Shown here: positions 43,988 to 52,724 of the stretch, in pieces
Position numbering within the stretch: position 1 is the first letter of the stretch
Layout of the letters: each line of letters begins with the position of its first letter
Assembly: GCF_900460065.1 (NCBI RefSeq)
Contig: NZ_UAVD01000001.1
Location: 62,001 to 126,000, forward strand
DNA from: Streptomyces griseus
GTDB lineage: Bacteria; Actinomycetota; Actinomycetes; Streptomycetales; Streptomycetaceae
DNA: 64,000 nucleotides
Direction: 5' to 3'
Made by a program: the position numbers and the translations under genes
The notes under the pieces: model-generated
What the model was told of the DNA's origin: nothing
What the model saw: the letters and a program-made list of their open reading frames with translations, nothing else
Databases searched by the model: none

Positions 43988-45163
43988 ATGGGGACAACGG
44001 GGCAGGGGCCGGCCGGACAGCAGGAGGCCGCGGAGGCCAACAGGTCGGCTGCGCAAGGGCGTTCGGTCGTACGCGGCATCCTCGCCGGGCTACGCCTGAC
44101 GGTCACATCGGGGGCGGCCGGGGCGGCGGTCGCGGCCCTCGTGGTCGGCGTGATCCTGGAGCGGGTCCCGGTCTTCCTCTCCGGCGGCGGAGTCCTGGTC
44201 CTCCTGGTCCTGATCGGCTTCGTCGCCGGCCGGCGGTCCCCGGGCCCCGGTGAGCCGCCGGCCACCCGGACCGCCCTCGCCCGGATCGAGGACCTGCGGG
44301 CGACGAGCGGCGAAACGGCCGACGTACCGGTGAGGTTCCGGCTGACGGTGGCGCCGGAGCCGGAGGACGGCCGGCCGGCGTACCGGGTGAAGATCGACCA
44401 GCACATCAACCTGGTCGACCTCCCCGTCTACCGGCCGCGCTCCATCGCCGTCGTGGAGTACCGCCCGGACGAGCCCTGGGACGTGCGGATCGTCACCCGC
44501 CCGACCCCGGAGTGGACCCGCCGGGCCGAGGAGGCGGAGATCGACTCCGCGCCCGAGTCCACACGGGTGGTGAACCCGGGTCCGAGCGAGGGCTCCTGGT
44601 GCGTGCTGGTGCTCGTCACGTTCCTCGCGGGCGCGGCACTGGTGGTGCTCCTGTTCCGGGCGGACCTGTTCACGACCGAGGACGGTTCCGGGGCCTCGCC
44701 GCGGCAGCCGTCCGTCACCTCCTCCGCCTCCTCCTCCCGGACGTTCACCACGTCCACCACCGTCTCTGGCCCCTCCTCCTCGCTCCTGGTGCTGGGCCGG
44801 ATGCGGCAGACGGCCACGGAGCTGGAGGCCAAGGCGGGCGCCTCGGAGGTCACCGCGATCGTCATCCAGGAACGCCGCATGGAGATCCGCGGCGACTCCG
44901 CCCGCCCGCCCGGCGAGACGCTGCACCTCCAGATGCTCCCCTACGAACTCTTCCCCGCCCTGGTCCACGAGGCCCGCACGACCCTGGGCGTCCGCGCCCC
45001 GGAAAGCTGGCGGATCGACGTGACGCCCGGCGCGGGCACGGCTGCCGGCCCCCGGATCCGCGTCACCGTGACCGGCGAGGAGGGCACCGCCCACCTCGAC
45101 GCGGACGCGACGGCCCGGATCGTGGACCGGCGGCCGGCGGGAGAGACGGCGAAGGGCCGCTGA
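43988..45163 (+). CDS. Membrane protein of unknown function
   Basis: The predicted 391-residue protein has two membrane segments near residues 41-60 and 64-82, a soluble domain (about 95-200, with VRFRLTVAPEPEDGRPAYRVKIDQHINLVD read in parts) and a third membrane segment (about 203-225). A Ser/Thr-rich linker and a C-terminal domain (LVLGRMRQTATELEAKAG) follow. I do not recognise a family. It is 73 bases after cobN and 85 bases before the WXG-like gene. Confidence 0.75.
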   Translation: MGTTGQGPAGQQEAAEANRSAAQGRSVVRGILAGLRLTVTSGAAGAAVAALVVGVILERVPVFLSGGGVLVLLVLIGFVAGRRSPGPGEPPATRTALARIEDLRATSGETADVPVRFRLTVAPEPEDGRPAYRVKIDQHINLVDLPVYRPRSIAVVEYRPDEPWDVRIVTRPTPEWTRRAEEAEIDSAPESTRVVNPGPSEGSWCVLVLVTFLAGAALVVLLFRADLFTTEDGSGASPRQPSVTSSASSSRTFTTSTTVSGPSSSLLVLGRMRQTATELEAKAGASEVTAIVIQERRMEIRGDSARPPGETLHLQMLPYELFPALVHEARTTLGVRAPESWRIDVTPGAGTAAGPRIRVTVTGEEGTAHLDADATARIVDRRPAGETAKGR

Positions 45164-45248
45164 CGCGGGGCGATCCGCCTCTCCACAGGTCGTACGCATC
45201 TGCTTGGTACGTTGCCCACCGGTGACTGCCGAGCAAGGGGGAACGCTT

Positions 45249-45710
45249 GTGGCATGGGACGAATGGGAGCGGCTGAAGCAGGACGCCTCCCAGCGGCAGG
45301 ACGTCGGGATGCGGCTCAACCAGTACCCGGCGGGTGACGGGTCCGGTCCGGCCACGAGTGGCGTCACCGGCGGGGTGAAGTCCACCAGGAAGGCGTGGAA
45401 CGACGCCGGCGCGGGCGTCGGGTCACTGCGGGAGAACATCGACCGGGCCGTGGGCAAGCTCCAGGACGGGCAGAAGGGCCTCGGCGCGGGAGAGGGCTGT
45501 CTGACCGCGGGGGCCCAGACAACGGTGCACGCTTCGTGGGACCGCTACGTCAAGGCGCTCGGCAAGCGCTGTGACAGCGTCAAGGGCGTCCTGGAAAAGA
45601 CCGGGCACGACCTGCTGACGACCGACGAGGCCGTGAAAGCGGAGCTGAACAGCATCAGGACGGCGCACGCCGACACCGCCGCCGTCGGCGGCCGGGACAC
45701 GGGGCGGTGA
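45249..45710 (+). CDS. Small helical WXG100-like protein
   Basis: The GTG at 45249 follows AAGGGGGAACG, a good ribosome site; a GTG-in-frame extension upstream is less likely. The 153-residue protein is mostly helical with an N-terminal AWDEWERLKQDAS and a WDRYVKALGKRCDSV helix; this is like the ESX/WXG100 partners found next to DUF1023 hydrolases in Streptomyces. No signal peptide. It is followed after 7 bases by the hydrolase gene. Confidence 0.78.
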   Translation: MAWDEWERLKQDASQRQDVGMRLNQYPAGDGSGPATSGVTGGVKSTRKAWNDAGAGVGSLRENIDRAVGKLQDGQKGLGAGEGCLTAGAQTTVHASWDRYVKALGKRCDSVKGVLEKTGHDLLTTDEAVKAELNSIRTAHADTAAVGGRDTGR

Positions 45711-45717
45711 CGGGGCC

Positions 45718-47544
45718 GTGAACCTCACGACGCTCAAGCAGCTCGAGCCGTCCGAGTGGGAGGAGGCGGCCGACGGATACCGCTCCACCGGCGACATGGC
45801 GGCCGAGGCCAAGGACCATCTGGAGAACGTCGTCATCGCCGGGATCCGCACGTCCCTGCGGGGCGAGGCAGCCGACGCGGCCATCGCGGAACTGAAGCGG
45901 GTCGCGGCGGCATTCCACTACACCCAGGTCCAGTGCGGCCTGGTGAGCGCCGCCCTGAACGGGTTCGCGTACGACATGGAAGCGGCCCGCAAGAAGCTGC
46001 TGGCGGCGCTCGACGACGCGGCGGCCCGGAAGTTCCCCGTCGGCCCGGACGGGAGCGTCAGCTACCCGGCGGCCGAGCCGAAGAACGGCGTCGAGCTGCC
46101 CCCCGAGGGCGGCTCCACCAACGGGGCGACCGATCCCACCGCGCAGGCGGTCGGCCGCCAGGCGGCGAACATCAACCCCAACCCGCACGCCGCGGCCGCC
46201 CAGGAGATCGCCGACCGGATCGCCGCCGCGCTCAGGGACGCCACGGAGGCGGACGGGAAGTGGGCGCCCAAGGTCCGTGCCCTGACGGCGGACGACGACC
46301 TCACCGTCTCGGACGCCGACTGGAAGGACACGCGGTCCGACATGGAGGGCGTGCGGGACGCGGGCAAGGCGTACCTGGACGAGATCGGCGGGCCGCCGAA
46401 GGACGGGACCCCGAAGGCGAACGCCGCATGGTGGGCGGGCCTCGCTCCGGAGGAGCGGGAGGCGTATCTGTCGCTCGACCCCGCTCTTGTGGGCAGGCTC
46501 GACGGTCTCCCCTCCGACATCAGGGACGAGGCGAACCGGGTCGTGCTCGACGAGACGCAGGCCGTCGCGCAACTCCAGCTGAACGGCATCCCCAAGCCCC
46601 CTGCCAACGAGTGGACGTGGATCACCGCGGGCGGCTACCCGTCGAAGGTCCACACCGACGAGTGGATGGAGTGGGACAGGAAGCACGGGGACCAGTACCG
46701 GCAGTTGGAGACATCGCTCAAGGGGATGAACTCCCTGCGGGCCCGGTTCGACCAGACCGGCGAGCGGGGGCTGCCGGAGGCGTATCTGCTCGGGTTCAGC
46801 GCCGAGGGCAACGGCCGGGCCATCGTGGCCACCGGCAATCCGGACACGGCCGAGCACCAAGCGGTGTACGTGCCCGGCACGACAGCGAACCTCGGCAAGG
46901 TCGAGGGAGACATCGACCGGATGACGCAGCTGTGGCGCCAGACCCAGGAAGCGGCTCCGGGAGCCAACGTCTCCACCATCACCTGGCTCGGCTACGACGC
47001 GCCGCAGGACGTCGTGAAGGACGCGCCCTTCGAGCACTACGCCTACGACGGGGCGCCCGCGTACCGGCAGTTCATGGACGGCCTCGAAGCGTCGCACAGC
47101 GGTCCCGGCGAACCGCACCGCACGGCCGTCGGGCACAGCTACGGCACCACCCTGATCGGGGCGGCGGCGGAGAAGGGCGACCTCAACGCCGATGACGTGA
47201 TCCTCGCGGGGAGCCCGGGCGTCAAGGTCGGGTCCGCCGAGGAGATGGACGTCCCGAAGGGGCACGTGTGGAACCAGGAGGCGGACGGTGACAAGGTTCC
47301 CGACATCGGCCGCTGGGGCCACGGCGGAAGCCAGTGGAGACTGGGCGGAGGCGTCTTCCTCATCCCCAGCGACGAGGTCTTCGGCGCCAACCAGATGAAC
47401 ACCGGTGCCGAGGGCGGCGAGGGGCCGGGCGGCACCAAGGGGGTGGAAGGGCACAGCGGCTACTGGGACGAGTCCTCGACGGCGTTGAAGAACCAGGCGC
47501 TCGTCGTCGTCGGTGAGTACGGCGACGTCACGAAGCCCGAGTGA
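45718..47544 (+). CDS. DUF1023 alpha/beta hydrolase with helical N-terminus
   Basis: The 608-residue protein has an N-terminal helical region (about 1-130, LEPSEWEEAADGYRSTGDMA, which resembles an ESX-type helical pair), a linker, and a C-terminal alpha/beta hydrolase: VYVPGTTANLGKVEGD then the nucleophile elbow GHSYGTTLIG. Asp and His partners are likely in the VWNQEADGDKVPD and GVEGHSGYWD segments. No signal peptide is seen; type VII-like export is possible. GTGA overlap with the following lipoprotein gene implies coupling. Substrate unknown. Confidence 0.85.
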   Translation: MNLTTLKQLEPSEWEEAADGYRSTGDMAAEAKDHLENVVIAGIRTSLRGEAADAAIAELKRVAAAFHYTQVQCGLVSAALNGFAYDMEAARKKLLAALDDAAARKFPVGPDGSVSYPAAEPKNGVELPPEGGSTNGATDPTAQAVGRQAANINPNPHAAAAQEIADRIAAALRDATEADGKWAPKVRALTADDDLTVSDADWKDTRSDMEGVRDAGKAYLDEIGGPPKDGTPKANAAWWAGLAPEEREAYLSLDPALVGRLDGLPSDIRDEANRVVLDETQAVAQLQLNGIPKPPANEWTWITAGGYPSKVHTDEWMEWDRKHGDQYRQLETSLKGMNSLRARFDQTGERGLPEAYLLGFSAEGNGRAIVATGNPDTAEHQAVYVPGTTANLGKVEGDIDRMTQLWRQTQEAAPGANVSTITWLGYDAPQDVVKDAPFEHYAYDGAPAYRQFMDGLEASHSGPGEPHRTAVGHSYGTTLIGAAAEKGDLNADDVILAGSPGVKVGSAEEMDVPKGHVWNQEADGDKVPDIGRWGHGGSQWRLGGGVFLIPSDEVFGANQMNTGAEGGEGPGGTKGVEGHSGYWDESSTALKNQALVVVGEYGDVTKPE

Positions 47545-48230
47545 CCGCTCACCGCTCCCTCGCCACCCACCGCGCACGTGCGGGCGTTCCCGCACCCGAC
47601 CGAGGATCTCCGTTGTTCCGACCTCCGCGTACCACCGAGTGCGGCGCCCCCGCGCACCGCTCCCCCCGGGGCCGTGTCTCCACCGCCCTCGTCCTGACCG
47701 CTCTCCTCCTCAGTGGATGTGGCATGAACGACTCCGACAGCCCCAACTCGCCCGGCGAGGGATCCGCCGGCTCCGACGACGCCTCGACCGGTGTGCCGTA
47801 CGCGGGCGTCGCCACGACCGACGAGGCGGCGGACGCCCTCGAAGCCGTCTCCAGCAAGATCTACCAGTACGCCGGCGTGCCCGGTAAGGCGTCCGAACCG
47901 GGCCCCGGGGTCAGGGAGTGCGCGGGGAAGGACCCGGAGAGGTTCTTCCGTGTGTTCCACCCGTGGAATTTCCAGCCCGGTTCCGCCGCCGACTCCGACG
48001 TGGCGATGGAGAATCTCAAGAAGAGGCTGAACACCGGCGGCTGGGTGCTGAAGAAGGAGTACCGGGACAACAGCGAGAACGAGAACCTCAACCTGGTCGC
48101 GGACAACGAGAGCGAGAAGGCCAGCGTCTGGATCGTCCAGTACCGCGACCGGGCGAAGCCCAGCCTGGGAATCACGGTGACGTCCGGATGCTACGAGGTG
48201 CCCGAGGGCGCGAAGGTGGAGAAGTTCTGA
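47541..48230 (+). CDS. Secreted lipoprotein
   Basis: Translation is probably coupled to the hydrolase through a GTGA overlap, giving 229 residues; there is no other in-frame ATG or GTG before the signal. The hydrophobic stretch TALVLTALLLSGC ends in a lipobox (L-S-G-C) with Cys near residue 60, so the n-region is unusually long. A Ser/Gly/Asp linker follows, then a globular domain (about 95-225) with two further Cys residues. I do not recognise the family; such lipoproteins often follow DUF1023 genes. Confidence 0.78.
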   Translation: MTAHRSLATHRARAGVPAPDRGSPLFRPPRTTECGAPAHRSPRGRVSTALVLTALLLSGCGMNDSDSPNSPGEGSAGSDDASTGVPYAGVATTDEAADALEAVSSKIYQYAGVPGKASEPGPGVRECAGKDPERFFRVFHPWNFQPGSAADSDVAMENLKKRLNTGGWVLKKEYRDNSENENLNLVADNESEKASVWIVQYRDRAKPSLGITVTSGCYEVPEGAKVEKF

Positions 48231-48362
48231 GCCGAGGGTCGGCTCGGACCACCGACGGCGGGCTCGGACCGCACAACACCTCCGCGACGCGCCCCTGCCG
48301 CTGACCTGGAGCGTGGACCAGTGGGCGGACAGGACGGCCCTCCTGAGGCGGTAGAGGGCCGG

Positions 48363-48415
48363 GCCGGCCGCGGGCGGCGCGCCCGGCGGGTGACGGGTTC
48401 GCGCCGCCGGCCGGC
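48363..48415. terminator. Hairpin between convergent genes
   Basis: A 16-bp stem with a 3-base bulge (48363-48381 with 48400-48415) lies just beyond the 3' end of the GAP1-type gene and about 130 bases after the lipoprotein gene. Confidence 0.6.
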
Positions 48416-48417
48416 GG

Positions 48418-50670
48418 TCAGTTGAGGACGATCAGCAGGAGAAGGCCGATGATCGCCCCACCGACGATCCCGGCGACGGTGCCCACGAACCAGTTCTGGT
48501 AGAGGAATCCCTGCTGCGGGGATTCCGCGTCCTGCCCCGTGGGCGCCGGCTTCCGTGGGGGCGTGGTCGGCATCGGTGCGGCCCGCGGCGGCGGTGCGGT
48601 GGACGACGCCGCCGCGAACGGGGACGGCAGCGTCATCTGCGGTGTCGAGGCGGCCGTGGTGCGGGCCTGGGCGGCGGCAGAGGCGGCGGCGGGGACGGTG
48701 GCGGGCTGCGCGGGTGTCGCCTGGGCGCGTGCCGGTGCGGGTGCCTGTACGGACACGGGGCGGGCGAGGAGGTCCGCCACGACCTGCTGCCACAGCTGCG
48801 GTGGCAGGTCGGGGGCCCGGCCGTCGGGGGGCGTCACCAGCATGAGCCGCAGCCACTCCATGTCGGTGTCACGGCCGTCCTTGAGGACGATGTTGAACAG
48901 CGACCGGAGATCGGGGGCCCGGAGGGGGTCCCGCAGGAGCGGGGCGACGGCCCAGGAGAAGAGTCCGGCCGCCCGCTCCCGCGTCTCCGGGACGGACGGG
49001 CTGTCCGCCTCGGGCCGGCCGGGTCTGACGTAGAGGTTGTGCCGCAGCACTTCGGAGCACAGCTCGTGTGCGGTCTCCTCGTCCCGGGACCGCTGCCGCT
49101 CGGGGCGGCCCAGTTCGGTCAGGACGAGATCGCGGGAGGCCCACGGCAGCCCGTCGTCGCGCAGGAGGGCCAGCAACTGGGCGTCCCGGAGGTCCCGGAG
49201 CCGGGCGGCCAGCCGTGCGGACTGGGCGTCGTCGACGCGCTGATGGACCAGCAGTTCCTGTTGCAGACGGCGTAGTTCCTGCTCGTGGCGGGCTTCCCGG
49301 TCCTGGCGCGCCTCCCGGTCCTGATGTGTCTCCGGGGCCTGCCGGGCGCCCGCAAGGTCCTGATGCGCCTCCCGGTCCTGGCGGGCGCCGCGGTCCTCCT
49401 GGCGGTGCTCGACCGTGTACGGGTCCTCGTCCTGGTCCCGGTGCCGGTAGGAGCGGTCCTCCTCGTGGCGCTCGCTCGTGTACCGCTCCTCCGGCTGCCG
49501 GTCCTTCCGCTCGTACCGCTCCTCCGCCTGCCGGTTCTCCCGCTCGTACCGCTCCTCCGCCCGGCGGTTCTCCCGCCCGTAACGACTCTCCCGGCGGTCC
49601 TCCCGCCCGTGCCGACTCTCCTGGCGGTCCTCGCGCCCGTACCGCTCCTCCTGGCGGTCCTCCCGCCCGTACCGCTCCTCCTGCCGTACGCGGGGGTCCT
49701 CGTCCCGGACCGGCGCGGGGGGCGAGGTGTGCCGGGCGTTCAGCATGCGGCGCAGGGCCTCGCGCCGTTCCTGCCGGGGCAGGGCCGCCGCGGAGCGGAG
49801 TTCGCCGGTGAGATGCGGCACGCCGGGGGCCGCGCCGGGGTGGTCGAGCACGTACTCGACCAGCTCCTTCGCCGCGGCCATCTCGACGTCCCGCTCGGCG
49901 GGCAGCCGCAGCCGCACGCGGGCCAGCGAGCGGGCGCCCGCCGCCTGGGACGACCACTCGGGCACGCAGGTCAGGCGCAACGGGTGGGTGTCCACGGTGT
50001 CGTACGTGGCGTAGCTCCACTCCTGGTCGAACCAGTCGCCGAACACCGACAGCAGCCCCAGGTAGAGCAGGGGGGCCTTGTTCTGGCGCGGCCAGCCGGG
50101 CAGTTCGTGGTCCTCGGCCAGGAGCGACAGCCGCCGGGCCGGATCGCGCAGCCACTCGGCGGTCACCACCATCAACGGCCTCTTGACCGAGGGGAGTGCG
50201 TCGAACATGCCGCGCAGCCGCTCGGCCGCCGTCGCCCGCAGCCGGGCCCCGTCCAGTGTCGGCAGGCCCCCGGTCGCGGTCTCCGCGACGGCGCGGTCGC
50301 TCCAGGCGGTGCCGCCCAGAGCCAGGCAGCGCAGCGGCGTCAGGGTGTCCGCGCCGCCGAACACCGCGTGGCAGGCCGTGCTGGGCCGGCCGCCCCGGTC
50401 CACGGTGGGCCACCGCTGGAGGAGCACGGTCCCGGCGGCCCGGGAGGAGACGCGGACACTGCTCCGGCGGGGCGCGGGACCGGGGCCCGGCACCCAGAGC
50501 AGCGGGCCCAGTTCACGGCGGAGGGACTCCGCGCGCTCGGCGGAGCAGGAGTGCGCCACCGCCGCCATTCCCGTACTGGAGCGGCCCTGGTTCCCGTCCC
50601 AGCGGAAGACCACCTGGTCGAGCCGGCCGCCCGGGCCGTTCTCCTCGCGCCGATCGAGGGCGTCGTTCAC
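48418..50670 (-). CDS. Tail-anchored GTPase-associated (GAP1-like) protein with decapeptide repeats
   Basis: The 750-residue protein starts at a GTG that overlaps the preceding gene (GTGA). Residues 18-250 (VVFRWDGNQGRSSTGMAAV; PLMVVTAEWL; APLLYLGLLSVFGDW) look like the GAP1-N2/GAP1-M domains described for GTPase-associated proteins in actinobacteria. A charged region (about 330-470) is made of repeats near EERYGREDRQ. A helical domain (about 470-640) and an Ala/Pro linker lead to one C-terminal membrane helix (FVGTVAGIVGGAIIGLLLL), so it is tail-anchored. It likely recruits the adjacent GTPase to the membrane. GAP1 assignment is from memory of the family. Confidence 0.8.
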   Translation of the reverse strand: MNDALDRREENGPGGRLDQVVFRWDGNQGRSSTGMAAVAHSCSAERAESLRRELGPLLWVPGPGPAPRRSSVRVSSRAAGTVLLQRWPTVDRGGRPSTACHAVFGGADTLTPLRCLALGGTAWSDRAVAETATGGLPTLDGARLRATAAERLRGMFDALPSVKRPLMVVTAEWLRDPARRLSLLAEDHELPGWPRQNKAPLLYLGLLSVFGDWFDQEWSYATYDTVDTHPLRLTCVPEWSSQAAGARSLARVRLRLPAERDVEMAAAKELVEYVLDHPGAAPGVPHLTGELRSAAALPRQERREALRRMLNARHTSPPAPVRDEDPRVRQEERYGREDRQEERYGREDRQESRHGREDRRESRYGRENRRAEERYERENRQAEERYERKDRQPEERYTSERHEEDRSYRHRDQDEDPYTVEHRQEDRGARQDREAHQDLAGARQAPETHQDREARQDREARHEQELRRLQQELLVHQRVDDAQSARLAARLRDLRDAQLLALLRDDGLPWASRDLVLTELGRPERQRSRDEETAHELCSEVLRHNLYVRPGRPEADSPSVPETRERAAGLFSWAVAPLLRDPLRAPDLRSLFNIVLKDGRDTDMEWLRLMLVTPPDGRAPDLPPQLWQQVVADLLARPVSVQAPAPARAQATPAQPATVPAAASAAAQARTTAASTPQMTLPSPFAAASSTAPPPRAAPMPTTPPRKPAPTGQDAESPQQGFLYQNWFVGTVAGIVGGAIIGLLLLIVLN
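49500..49690. repeat. About 30-bp in-frame repeats encoding R/E/Y-rich decapeptides
   Basis: Six to seven imperfect 30-bp units encode variants of (E)ERYGREDRQ/EERYERENRQ. Some adjacent copies are nearly identical, suggesting recent expansion. Confidence 0.7.
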
Positions 50671-52724
50671 TGGCTTTCCCTTCCCACGCCGAATGATGCG
50701 GCGCCCCCGGGCGCCTCGATGATCCCGTGCATCGCCAGCAGCGACACCAGGGGTTCCAGCACCCGGCGCGGCCCCGCGCCCGCCGGGTAGCGGCCCTGGC
50801 TCTCCTGGCCCCCGGTGGCGGACGCGATGTGCAGGGTGCAGCGGCGGAACGCGTCGAAGGGCCGCAGCCAGGCCTGGCCGGCGTGCTGCCGCAGCAGCGC
50901 GTAGACGTCCCCGCTCTCCTCCCGGAACTGGTCCGGGCCGATCGCGGCGGGCGGCCCCTCGCCCAGCCAGCGGTCCACCGGCGGCTGGAACCGCAGCAGG
51001 TCGGACTTGCCGAGCACCATCGCCGCCGGGGTCTCCAGATAGGGGCCCCGGCGCGGCAGCCGGTCGAGGACCGTGCCGAACGCCGCGTCACCGTCCCGGT
51101 CCACCTCGGTGCCCCACCGCTCGCGCACCCCGTCGAGCTGCGGCAGCGGCAGCGCGAGCGCCGGGTCGACGACGAAGACCAGGGCGTCGATGCCGAGCAG
51201 GAAGCGCAGCGCCCCGTCCGTGCGGACGAGGTCCTCGCCGCCGAGGTCGAAGAAGGCGACCGGGCGCACCCGCCCGCGCGCGTCGGTGAGCAGCAGCGAC
51301 TCGACGAACAGGGCGAAGCCCTCCAGGCCGACGCCGCTCGTGTGGTCGAGCACCTTGCCGCTGCGCAGCGGCTGCACCCGCTCCCGGACGAAGCGGGCGT
51401 GCTGTTCCGGGTTGACGGACTGCCAGCCCACCCCGTACCGCTCCAGTCCGCCGTCGGTGATCTCGGCGATCATCTGGGTCAGCAGGTGACTCTTCCCGGT
51501 GCTGGACTGGCCGATCATGGCGACCGTCAGCGGTCGGCCGTGGGTGAGGTAGGGCACCGGGATGTGGTGCTCCGGGAAGTCCGGGTCGGCCGTGCACTGC
51601 TGGACCGCGCCCCGCATCACGTCCTCGCGGCGCACCGGGTTGCTGATGCGGGAGAGGTCCAGCGGCCGGTACTGCATCTGGTCGTCCGTCACGAACAGCA
51701 TGCTCAGGTCGAGCTGGATGCTCTCCAGGCAGTACGGGCAGAGTACCTCCCCGGGGGCCCGGTCCTCGGGCGTCCCGTCCGGCGGGTCCTCCGGGGCGGC
51801 GGGCGCCCGCCGCTTGGCGTCCAGCGCCCGGTCGAACGCCTCCTGGTGCGGGCGGGAGCCGTCCGCCGGGGTCGCGGCCCCCAGCCGACGGGCGTCCTCG
51901 GGGGCCAGCAGCTCCAGCAGGGCGCCGGGGGTGGGGCGTCCGGCGGCCGTGGGGGCGAACGCGCGGGGCAGCGTGCCGGCGAGCACGCGGTGCCGGTCGA
52001 GGTCGGCGGGGGCCCGGTCGGCGGGCCCCGGCCGGCCGGTCACCAACTGGTAGAGCACCTGGGCGACGCTCCACACCGCGTCCCGCGGGTCCACGACCCC
52101 CTCGCCCCGGTGCTGTTCCGGCGAGGCGAACGGGGCCCGCCCCCACGGCGCCCGGGGCCGCCCGGCACGGGTGACGCCCTCCAGCCCCCAGAACTGCGCC
52201 GACGTGCCGTCCCAGAACACGGTCGCGGGGGAGATCCCGCGCGCCACGAGTTGCTGGCTGTCCAGCAGGCACAGGGCCAGCGTCAGGTCCCGGGCGAACA
52301 CCCGCTGGTCGGAGGCGGACATCACATGGGTGCGTCCGACGGGGATGCCGCGCGGGGCGGCGTACAGCAGGAACGGCTCGACGGTGTCCAGGTCGTAGCC
52401 GATGACGGTGGGGAACAGATAGGCGTACGGGGTGTTCTCCACGGTCCGGCCGAGGCGCAGGGCGGTGGCCGCCTCGGTGTCCAGCAGGGCGCGGGCCGCC
52501 GGGTTGGCGGCGTCGGCCGCCGACAGGAACACCTGGACGCACTGCTGCCTCGGGTCGTCGAGCAGCCCGTTGCGGATCCGCTGGGGCAGCGCCGGGTCCC
52601 GCCGCGAGGCCGGGCCGAAGCGGGCCGGGGCGGTCCGGCGCCGTCCGGCGGGGTCGGTGAAGACGGCGTGGGGGCGCGGGGCCCCGGGGGCCCCGGGCCG
52701 CCCCGGCGGGGTGGTGGTCACCAC
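50667..52724 (-). CDS. Pseudokinase-zinc ribbon-GTPase fusion
   Basis: The GTG at 52724 is 7 bases after GGAGG (685 residues); the next GTG (52721) is equally possible. The N-terminal half resembles a protein-kinase C-lobe but is degenerate: the HRDLxPxN position reads ARGISPATV, DFG reads FWG, while a substrate-loop-like ASPEQ and DAVWSVAQVLYQLVTG remain. A zinc-binding CPYC pair follows (EVLCPYCLESI), then a GTPase domain with P-loop GQSSTGKS, a G3-like DLGGED and G4-like VLGKSDLL. The kinase part should be inactive and probably acts as a docking module. Overlaps with both neighbours imply coupled translation. GTP specificity is inferred from GKSD. Confidence 0.8.
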   Translation of the reverse strand: MVTTTPPGRPGAPGAPRPHAVFTDPAGRRRTAPARFGPASRRDPALPQRIRNGLLDDPRQQCVQVFLSAADAANPAARALLDTEAATALRLGRTVENTPYAYLFPTVIGYDLDTVEPFLLYAAPRGIPVGRTHVMSASDQRVFARDLTLALCLLDSQQLVARGISPATVFWDGTSAQFWGLEGVTRAGRPRAPWGRAPFASPEQHRGEGVVDPRDAVWSVAQVLYQLVTGRPGPADRAPADLDRHRVLAGTLPRAFAPTAAGRPTPGALLELLAPEDARRLGAATPADGSRPHQEAFDRALDAKRRAPAAPEDPPDGTPEDRAPGEVLCPYCLESIQLDLSMLFVTDDQMQYRPLDLSRISNPVRREDVMRGAVQQCTADPDFPEHHIPVPYLTHGRPLTVAMIGQSSTGKSHLLTQMIAEITDGGLERYGVGWQSVNPEQHARFVRERVQPLRSGKVLDHTSGVGLEGFALFVESLLLTDARGRVRPVAFFDLGGEDLVRTDGALRFLLGIDALVFVVDPALALPLPQLDGVRERWGTEVDRDGDAAFGTVLDRLPRRGPYLETPAAMVLGKSDLLRFQPPVDRWLGEGPPAAIGPDQFREESGDVYALLRQHAGQAWLRPFDAFRRCTLHIASATGGQESQGRYPAGAGPRRVLEPLVSLLAMHGIIEAPGGAASFGVGRESQ

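Noticed and set aside
40099..44409. A leftward open frame opposite cobN
   Set aside because: cobN is supported by family motifs and the riboswitch; the opposite frame has no domain.
49500..49690. Possible CRISPR-like array because of about 30-bp units
   Set aside because: The units are in frame, adjacent without spacers and encode a repetitive protein segment.
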